This document shows positions 21,769 through 30,752 of a stretch of 64,000 bases of DNA, piece after piece; position 1 is the first letter of the stretch; each line of letters begins with the position of its first letter. Below the pieces are notes generated by a model that saw only the letters and a list, made by a program, of their open reading frames with translations, did not search any database and was not told where the DNA came from. The stretch is from Maylandia zebra (lineage: Eukaryota; Chordata; Actinopteri; Cichliformes; Cichlidae), in contig NC_135182.1 of the NCBI RefSeq assembly GCF_041146795.1, positions 374,501 to 438,500 on the forward strand, given 5' to 3'. Both the position numbers and the translations under genes were made by a program.

Positions 21769-22319
21769 TGTTAAATCTCCCAATTCTTTTGATCGTTGGG
21801 CTGAAGGAAGGACAATACTCGGTGTATAAATGCTCAATCAACAATCTTTTATTCCATACAATTCAACACTTTATGAGCATAAACCATCCGGATGGGAGAT
21901 GAGCGCGGGAGGGTGTCCGCCTGATCTCAAAGCGTCTGAGCGTTCCTCACATTCTTATAGCTTCAGCCCCTCCTCCACCTAGTCACAAAGCCTAAACATC
22001 CACATTCTTTCTCTCTCAGTAAGTCCAAGTTATGACCTCGGCTTCCTGTGCAGTCTGTCCTGTTCTTTTCTAGTCAGACACATAAGGTGATGACTCTCTG
22101 AAAACAGTATTTCTTATAACTCAGCAGTATAATGCATCATAAACAATATCATTCATTCACAATAAATCAGCAGTCTAGTGTAATACAACTCAGTTTAATA
22201 AGTGTAATAGTTTCACCTTCTTCTAAGTCAGGAGAATAATGCAAACTAAAACTACATAATGATTTCACAATCTTTAATTAGGGGTCTAACGTGGCATAAG
22301 ATAATATAATAATCTCACA
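21769..22319 (-). repeat. Solo LTR, family A, copy 2
   Basis: The reverse complement begins TGTGAGATTATTATA and ends GGGAGATTTAACA. It is flanked by the 4-bp duplication ACAC (21765-21768 and 22320-22323). It aligns along its length with 15823-16388, for example AATTAAAGATTGTGAA and AGTTTTAGTTTGCATTATTC, and carries an AATAAAAGATTG polyadenylation-like site on the minus strand. The two copies differ at many positions, mostly in the second half, so the family is old or diverse. Confidence 0.85.
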
Positions 22320-22323
22320 ACAC

Positions 22324-23747
22324 ATACACATCCACACACATGTGCACCTGTCTAAAGACAGATCTGACTTAAACTACAGTCATTTGATTAAATGTTTTGA
22401 TCTGAAGTATAATAAATGAGGCTTCTGCTCTTTAAACTGTTGTCTCATATTAGCTCAACTTAAACAAATTATATTCCTGCCATCTGTCCTAAAATATCTG
22501 ATCTCAGGGCCCACACACATCCGTTGCCTGACGTTGGTGTGGATCTCCAAGCAGCTTTGCAACCCATTGAAACCCTTCTTTCATGCTGTGTCTGAATTAT
22601 TAATTACATATCTGTCATCACTGATGGTTTCATGGATCTTTCTGCTAGTCTCCTCATCAGATTTTCCACCTGATAGAAAAAGATGGTGGGTGTTGGTTCG
22701 GAAGGAGAGACATGAAGCCATATTTAAATGACCACAGAGGGAAGCAGTACTTTCCTTAGTGGTCATGATTTGTGGTTGCAGGAAGTGTTGAGATGCTGAC
22801 TCAGCTGATCCTAGGATGGACTGCGTTGCTAAGCAGCCTCCCGTCGGCTGCTTCCTCTATTACAACAAGTGAGTCAAACACTGGATAACAGTTAAGTCCA
22901 TAAACACTAACACTTTCTTGCCTCCTAAGGTAAAGCACCCACCTCAGTGAGTTTCAGATTAAACCATTAAGATGTGATTGATACTTCAAATGGCAAGGGC
23001 CCTTCGTGGTCACACGACAAGTAGCGGATATTAGGTGGTGTGGTCGAACAAGGGAGGGGCCACACAGATATATCACGTTGACCAAGGAGGTCAACGTGAT
23101 ATATCTGTGCATGGAGAGAGGCTGAAAACACTTCTGTGTTGAGCCTGGTGAAGGAGAGAGCTGAGTTGGGGCCGGAGAAATTAATCAAAAATATTGAAGT
23201 AACTGTCTGTTAATGAGCATTTCCCCTACCTGGCAGCTCCATCTTGAACGTCCTTTATTGAATATATCCCCTGTGCAACTTTGTACATGTCCAAACCATC
23301 TCAGCCTTGCCCCTTTGTTTCCAAACTGCTCAGGCAGAACTGTTGTGATGAACTCATTGTGGTGTGAATAAGGCATGGCGGGACCACAAATTGTAATTTT
23401 GAGCCATTTATTTACACCCAAGCTGCCAGCTGCACATCACACCACAAGACCACTCATAACCCTGCTTTTCCGTGATTTAATGCTGCGGCCGTGACCTGCA
23501 TCTCCAAACGATACATCATAGCAGGTCTCACTAACATCTTGGACACCTCCCCTTTCACTCTTGCTGCTATTGTTCTGTCACAAATCGCCCCTGACACTCA
23601 TCTCCACCCTACCTGCTCTTTCTTCTTGACCACTCTTGTGCACTATTGCCTTAGATGGCTGACTTCAGGTATGTAAACTCATCTATCCTTATTACCTCTC
23701 TTCCTTCCATGTTCACCTTTCCACCTGTCTCCCTCTCGTTCACACTA
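22324..23747. other. No gene recognised; one perfect hairpin
   Basis: Unique-looking non-coding sequence with no recognisable coding frame. The only clear structure is the 21-bp hairpin at 23063-23109. The part 23185-23700 contains fragments reminiscent of LINE ORFs (for example FGHVQSCTGDIFNKG on the minus strand), too short to assign firmly. Confidence 0.35.
23063..23109. repeat. Perfect 21-bp inverted repeat, 5-nt loop
   Basis: Arms CACAGATATATCACGTTGACC... (23063-23083) and its exact complement (23089-23109) surround the loop AAGGA. It could form a stable hairpin in single-stranded DNA or RNA. No adjacent element end explains it. Confidence 0.9.
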
Positions 23748-23930
23748 GAGATGGCACGATACCACTTTTTTATGTCCGATACCGATATCATAAATTTAGA
23801 TATCTGCTGATACCAATATGAATCCGATATAGTGTATTTTTTAATTGTTTATCTGCTGGTTTCCTCTTTCTGGTGTAAAGTGAGCCAAAAACAAACAAGA
23901 GAGACGGAGTCGCGACAGAAGAGCCGATCA
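23748..23930. repeat. hAT-type terminal fragment and shared repeat
   Basis: AGATGGCACGATACCACTTT followed by CGATACCGATATC words is a typical hAT-type terminal sequence of fish genomes. The following 23850-23910 matches 5589-5645. No partner end was identified. Confidence 0.5.
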
Positions 23931-23971
23931 GATGATCATTGATCAGTTTTATGAATGAAGTAGCAGCAGGA

Positions 23972-23972
<1 letters not shown>

Positions 23973-24003
<31 letters not shown>
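23973..24003. repeat. (GA)n microsatellite
   Basis: An uninterrupted GA run at the 3' truncation point of the minus-strand LINE. Confidence 0.9.
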
Positions 24004-24004
<1 letters not shown>

Positions 24005-24039
24005 GCAGTTGCTCCATATATCGGTTGTTAAGCTTAACG

Positions 24040-25690
24040 CTGGAATGCTTTTCTGGCAGATCAATGACCTCAGTCGCCTCAAAAAATAGAGACGACTCTG
24101 GCCCTTCCTGTAAAGTGCTGTGGTGTTTTTAGCCCAGTCCAGTTTATTGTCAATGTGTACTCCAAGGTATTTATAGTCCTCCACAATGTCCACACTGACC
24201 CCCTGGATTGAAACAGGGGTCAAGTGTTTCCTGGTCTTCCTGAAGTCCACGATCAGTTCCTTGGTCTTTGCCACGTTGAGCTGCAGATGATTCTGCTCAC
24301 ACCACGTGACAAAGGAGTCGACCACAGCCCGGTACTCTGTCTCATCATCCCTGCTGATGCATCCAACCACCGCAGAGTCATCAGAAAACTTCTGAAGATG
24401 GCAGGTCTCTGTGCAGTGGCTGAAGTCTGTGGTGTAGAGGGTGAAGAGGAAGGGGGAGAGGACAGTCCCCTGTGGTGCCCCTGTGTTGCTAATCACCTTG
24501 TCAGACACACACTGTGGGAGACGTACATATTGTGGTCTTCCTGTCAGGTAATCAACAATCCAGGACACCAGAGAAGCATCCACCTGCATCGCTGCTAACT
24601 TATCACCCAGGAGGGTCGGCCTGATGGTGTTGAAAGCACTAGAAAAGTCAAAAAACATGACCCTCACAGTGCTCACCGGCTGGTCCAGATGGGTGTAGAC
24701 ACGATTGAGCAGGTAGATGATGGCGTCCTCAGTTCCGAGACGAGGCTGATAAGCGAACTGAAGGGGATCCAGATGTGGTCTTACTATGGGTCGCAGCTGG
24801 TCCAGGATGAGCCTTTCCAGGGTCTTCATGATGTGGGAGGTCAGTGCCACGGGCCTGTAATCCTGGGGGCCACTGGGACGTGGCGTCTTTGGTACAGGGA
24901 CGAGGCATGATGTCTTCCACATCACCGGGACCCTCTGCAGACTCAGACTCAGCACAAACAGTTTATGAAAGACTCCACACAGCTGGGGGGCACAGGTCTT
25001 GAGGACAAGGGGACTCACTCCGTCTGGTCCAGCAGACTTGCCTGAGTGAAGTCTCCTCATTTGCATCTCAACCTGGTATTGAGTGAAGGTGATGGGTGGG
25101 GGAGGGGTGTCAGGAATCTCACAGGAGGCAACATGTGAAGAGAGAGGCTGGCACAGTGGTGTGGCTCTGGATTCCAGGCTGACTGCAGGTGAGGTTGTGG
25201 GGGTGGGAGCAGACACTGTGGTGTCGAATCTATTGAAAAACAGATTCAACTCGTCGGCTCTATTCTCACCTCCCTCAGCTCCCCTGCTGTTGGTTGGCCT
25301 GAATCCAGTGATGGTCTTCATGCCCCTCCACACCTCTCTCATGCTGTTCTGCTGGAGTTTCCACTCCAGCTTCCTCCTGTAATTGTCCTTAGCCTCTCTG
25401 ATCTTGTCCTTTAGTAACACCTGGACCTTCCTCACCTCCTCTTTGTTGCCCCCTCTGAAAGCCCTCTTCTTGTTGTTGAGGAGGGCCTTGATGTCCTTAG
25501 TCACCCACGGCTTGTTATTTGGGTAACAATGAACAGTCTGAGCTGGAACAATGGAGTCGGTGCAGAAAGTTATGTAGTCTGTGATACACTCAGTAAGCCC
25601 ATTGATGTCCTCGGCGTGAGGCTCACAGAGTGTCTCCCAGTTGGTCACCTCAAAGTAGCCCTGTAGTTCCGCTATTGCCTCCTCTGACCA
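24040..25690 (-). pseudogene. Rex1/CR1-like LINE reverse transcriptase, long open frame
   Basis: The minus-strand frame starts in RRWSEEAIAELQGYFEVTNW and runs through NNKPWVTKDIKALLNNKKRA, fingers HSGKSAGPDGVSPLVLKTCA, motif A VMFFDFSSAFNTIRP, motif B TGAPQGTVLSPFLFTLYTTD and motif C LQKFSDDSAVVG to YKYLGVHIDNKLDWAKNT. The catalytic motif reads FSDD instead of the usual FADD, but both aspartates are kept. The frame then runs out at FLRRLRS, where the C-terminal domain is missing and a GA repeat follows. The upstream endonuclease is in another frame. Confidence 0.88.
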
Positions 25691-25719
25691 CCTCCTAAAA
25701 TTTTCTCTCCCCTGGTGGG

Positions 25720-26405
25720 ACAGTTTGTTTGAATGTTGTTAGTGTATTGTCCAGTGATACATGGTTGAAGTCACCCGAGATCACAATAAAGGCACTCGGG
25801 TGCTGAGTCTGTAGCCGAGCTATGGCAGAGTGGATAGTGTCACATGCAGCTGTGGGGTTAGCAGAGGGAGGAACATAAACAGCCACCAAGATGACGTGAG
25901 AGAATTCCCTGGGTAAATAATACGGCCTGAGTCCAACAGCACACAGTTCAGTGTCCGGGCAACAAATCTTTTCTTTGATTGTTATGTTGGCAGGGTTACA
26001 CCACCGGTTGTTAACTAAAACAGCAAGCCCACCTCCTTTCCGCTTACCGCTAGCGATGCTGTCCCTGTCCGCCCGAACAGTGTGGAAGCCTTCCACGGAA
26101 GCATTCTCATCGGGAATGTCCTGGTGCATCCATGATTCGGTGAAACACATCAGGCTACACTCTCGGTATTCCCTCTGACTCCGTACCAGTGCTGAGAGCT
26201 CGTCGATTTTATTTGCCAACGATCGCACATTTCCCATCACGATAGACGGCAGACACGATTTATAGCTCCTCCTCGCTTCGAGCCTCCGCTGTCTCACCGT
26301 CTCCTTCTTTCTTCTCTTCTGTCCTTGACCTCTGCATCCCCGATGTGTTTTCCTCCAAATATCAGCTGGTACTTCTGCGGGCCTGGCCAGCGAGCCGGCC
26401 GGCAT
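25720..26405 (-). pseudogene. LINE endonuclease N-terminal part
   Basis: Same element as the reverse transcriptase at 24040-25690. Motifs: IVMGNVRSLANKIDELSALV, CFTESWMHQDIPD, KRKGGGLAVLVNNRW, VAVYVPPSANP and VISGDFNHVSL. The frame ends after TFKQ; the C-terminal endonuclease block with the SDH motif is absent, so about 200 bp were deleted between the two parts. The C-terminal loss and the missing 3' end make the element dead. Confidence 0.85.
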
Positions 26406-26727
26406 CAGGGCGATCAGCTCATCTCTGGAGTAAACAGTCCGTCCTCTCTTGGCTCTCTCTCTCTATTATCTGCGTTCTTGAGAGCCACAAAGAGTCAGTG
26501 AGACTCTTTCTGACCTTCTCCATTCTTCTCCATCAACACTCTCAAAGCAAACATCACATAGAGCTCTTTCTTGATAGGGAGCCACACTGCTGCTCACTGA
26601 TTGTCACCTCTCTTCTCAGCCTAGCTTCCACAACACTTTACTTTATCTTCATAGTATGTGTCATTAACTTTAACCTGTGTAGTTACTAGAGCTCTGCATA
26701 TCACCCTTGCTCTTGAACATCAGTTCC
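26406..26727 (-). other. Probable 5' leader of the minus-strand LINE
   Basis: Continues upstream of the endonuclease frame on the minus strand. No ORF1 is recognised. Pyrimidine-rich on the plus strand. Confidence 0.35.
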
Positions 26728-27058
26728 AGTGCCTTGATGCATGCTCAGTCATCCAGGTAAATAAACCCCAAAAGTTGATTCTGTTCATCTGGATGCAACA
26801 TTTCCAGTGGGACAAATGTTTCGTCACTCATCCAAGTGACTTCTTCAGTCTCAGCTGACTGACATTACATTTTAATAATCAACGAATTGACCTCCCAGCC
26901 CGTTGTTCATTCAGTACTGCTGGTTTCAGTCATTATGCAAATGTACTGCTTATAAGATTGGGGAAACCAGCAGTCAGCTGAGACTGAAGACGTCTCTTGG
27001 ATGAGTGCCGTGTTTCTCTCACTGAAAACGTCCAGATGAAAAGAATCAACGTTTTGGG
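26728..27058. repeat. Dispersed repeat family B, two copies in inverted orientation
   Basis: 26728-26862 is in plus orientation (TTGATGCATGCTCAGTCATC to CAGTCTCAGCTGACT). 26880-27058 is in minus orientation (CTCAGCCTGAC-type words read as GTCAGCTGAGACTGAAGACG). The pair lies head to head with about 17 bp between. Confidence 0.7.
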
Positions 27059-27059
27059 A

Positions 27060-27290
27060 TGGGTACCAGTACATTTCTTTTCCATTCCTCGGGCATGAGG
27101 ACTGTGGTGAACAGTCTGGTTAAACAGCCTAAAAGGTCTGCTGCCCTCTCTCCTAGAAATCTGCCAGCCACCTTTCCACTCTTCATTCTCTTCACAGCGG
27201 CCCACACGTGTGCAGGGCATTAGCAAGGAGGAAGTGTGGGCCGCTATGAAGAGAATAAAGAGTGGAAAGGTGGTTGGTGACTGCACATGC
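27060..27290. pseudogene. RTE-like reverse transcriptase pieces forming an inverted repeat
   Basis: The minus strand from 27207 reads VWAAVKRMKSGKVAG and later MPEEWKRNVLVPIPK, and the plus strand from about 27216 reads ISKEEVWAAMKRIKSGKVVG, the same block in opposite direction. These are the fingers motifs of RTE/Rex3-type LINEs. The shared 40-bp arms (27168-27207 and 27234-27273) make a large hairpin. Confidence 0.7.
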
Positions 27291-27603
27291 AGCAGCATGA
27301 CTGCTGTGCAGACAAGTCAGACAGTGAAATATACAAATCAAGAATCAATGCCCCACAATATTTAATGTCTGAGCCACAGAGCCTTGATCATAGGACCACT
27401 CTGGATAACATGATGTCATGGATGGTACGTAAAATCAAAACACAAGATGTGATTTGTTTTAGAAAGTGTTTTTTACTTCACATACTGCCTAAAACCGTCA
27501 CTATGTCATGATTATAGATCTGATTGATCTCAGTGCCCTCCTTTCCCAGAATGCACAGGGAACACAGTAATTAACATGATTTTTGTACTCTCTGCCTGTG
27601 CAG

Positions 27604-30600
27604 GATTCCCATCCAGCAGAGGCAGCAGGTGGTCAGTTTCAAAATGTGAAGTCTTCATCACTCCTCCTCTTCCACCACCTATGTTTCCTCCAATCAAATG
27701 GAAAGCAGAGCTAATGGTGATGATCTCCCTCCTCTCTGTTACCCACAAATTAGCTTTGTTTTAAAATTATTCCTTCAAGACTTTCTTCAGGAATAAATGT
27801 TTCAAACCCTTTAGCCTTTAGCCCAACCTGTAGCACCCACATTGATTCATTCAAAGAAAGAAAAGGTGTGAGAATTGAAGCATGATGTAAAAGAACTCGT
27901 TTTTTGTAATTTCTCTGTAACTCTCCAGGTTGACATAACAGAACACATCACAGGACCTAAAGGAGAAAAAGTATGCAGGACCATCTTTTTACATATTTAA
28001 CCCCCCCCCCCGCCATATGTACTGTTACGGTAATGGTACTGTTACTGTTGCAGGGCTGTAGGGGAGCCAGAGGATCGAAGGTACAGTGTAAGACAGTTAT
28101 CCCATCTTTTCAGGCTCATAAATACTGCATGTAAGATGTCATGAAAGCAAAAGCTAACTGGTGAGTGTATTTCAGGGTCAGCTTGGTGTGTTAGGTCCAG
28201 AGGGAGAAGGTGGAATGCAAGGAGCCATGGGACAGCCAGGTCAAAAGGTTATACAAAGTCCGTCCATACAGACATACACCACAACACTGACTGCATGGTC
28301 ACTACATGGTCAAGGAAAGACTTGCTCTGATCAAATAAAAACAGAAATTACTATTTAATTTAAGAGCTAAAAAGAACTAAAATGAGGAGAAAAGAAGAAG
28401 TTCTGGTTTCTTCTTGTTAAAAGGGAGTTTTTCCTTCCCACTGTTGCCAAAGCGCTTGCTCACAGGGGGTCATATGATTGTTGGGTTTTCTCTGTATGTA
28501 TTATTGTAGGGTCAATATAAAACGCCTTGAGGTAACTGTAGTTGTGATTTGGCGCTGTAACGAAAACTGAACTAAAATGTCAGGAGTGTAAAAGTAATGG
28601 ATAAAGAGACCTAACATGTAAAATAGAGAATTGCAGAGAATTGAAACAGTGGTGAAAAAATGAAAAAGAAACTCTTTGTGTAACACAAAGTTCATGTTTT
28701 CAGTAATGCGACTGTGTGACTAAGAACTCTGAGGTGTGCATTTATGCAATAATAAAGTCATATCCTGTATTTGTAAAGCTATGACTAATAAACGGGTAAA
28801 CAGCCTGTATTTGTATAGTGCTTTACTAGTCCCTAAGGACCCCAAAGCGCTTTACACATTCAGTCATCCACCCATTCACACACACATTCACACACTGGTG
28901 ATGGCAGCTACATTGTAGCCACAGCCACCCTGGGGCGCACTGACAGAGGCGAGGCTGCTACTTACATATTTACATTAAGGACAATGGTTACTATAAGCAG
29001 AGTACTGTACAGTTATTAAATTAAATAAAAATAACTACAGATAAGAGGCAAAGCAGGTTTTAGTGTGAATCGGTTGATTAAATTATTGCAGTTACAGCGC
29101 AGATGGACTGACAATGACAATTGCCCCAATACAATTCCCACTGCACCCTGCACGTGACACTGAGGCACTTCAGGGTTTTTTTCTTTGGCCCAAGGTCCCT
29201 GATGAAAATAAAAAGCTTCATTTACGGACATACAGGGTGGGGCATTTGTTCTTGGTTTGCTGTTGACTGCCAGGGTTGATTTTGTTATTAATCATGGTTG
29301 TAATGCTTGTGCTACCTGTTATTTCTTGTGCACACCAAGGTCTTTCAATAAGTATAAAAGACTCATCTTATACAGTTTAGGTCATTGTGACACAAGACCC
29401 AAACACACACGGGTTATGCTTAGTGTCTTTTATTTTGGAAATAACCTTTGGCACCTGCCTCGGACGCAGCCACTCCCTCCCAGCATCATCTGCTCCATCT
29501 CACTGTGGGCACACAAGACATCTCCCTCATTAACACTGTCCCGTACACCTGTTGCCTCTCCTCCTCCGTGCCGCCCAGAGTTCACTATGTCACCCCTCCT
29601 CTGCAGCAGGCCAGCAAACCACGCCCCCGCCACAGTCATCCTTTAAAAAGGGGCAAAGTTTCATGTTTTTACAGGAAACACCGAGCATAGAAAACATATC
29701 ACTAACTTGATTTCTCAGGTGTATCAGTCGCCTTTCCATCCAAAGCCAGATAGGTTTTAAGAATATTAGATGTGATAGACATCATCAATGTTCCATTTAT
29801 TGAAATAATGTATAAATCTAAATGTTTACACAGTGAAAATATGAGCTGATATGAGTCAATGTTTCCACAGGGAGAGAAGGGAGACAGAGGCTGGAGGGGC
29901 CTGTATGGAGATATAGGAACTCCTGGGATGATGAAGGTACATTAAAGGCTGGATATATTATTTATATGACTAACCAGCCAGTAGCCATAGTATATACTAC
30001 CTGATTTAGGACACATCTCATAAACTACATTAAAGACTGTGCTGAATAGATGAGTTCGTCCTGCCCACATGCAGACATATATGTTATTCACACTCATCCC
30101 GACTCCTGTCTGGAAACCAAACAGCAGTTTCCCATTTGTATTTTGTTTTAATGCTACTGATACTAAGCTCCTTTGTGTGTTTATGTAGGGCAATAAGGGG
30201 CAAAGCGGATTCAGTGTAAGTGTTTTTTCTTTTTTTACTGTTATACATTTATACATATGTTCCGATGACACTTGCTATTTTTATTGTTCAGGGTGATAAA
30301 GGTGTCAAAGGAAAAACAGGCCTGGAGGGAGTGAAGGTGAAGAAATCAAAAGAAGAAAAAACATTGCTCCTGTTAGACATTATGTGACTGCGTTGGCTGA
30401 TGAATCTGTGCGTCTCTGCAGGGGGAGCGTGGCATCCCTGGAAACCCAGGACAGAAGGTGAAGAACTGGCTGAGACACATTCGGTGAAAATCTCTGGCTG
30501 TGCAGTATGTTAAGGCCATTCTGTTGTGCTGGTGCAGGGAGACCCAGGCCAATGGGGCGCTGCAGGGAAAAGGGGGGAGGAGGGATCCAGAGGAAAGCCT

Positions 30601-30705
30601 GGGGACAGGGGGAGCACGGTAGGCACGAAGAATGAAACACAGAGTGTGTGCATGGTGGGAAACCCTGCAAGGGGTTGGCAGTGCTAGAGTCGGAAGAATG
30701 ACACA

Positions 30706-30752
<47 letters not shown>

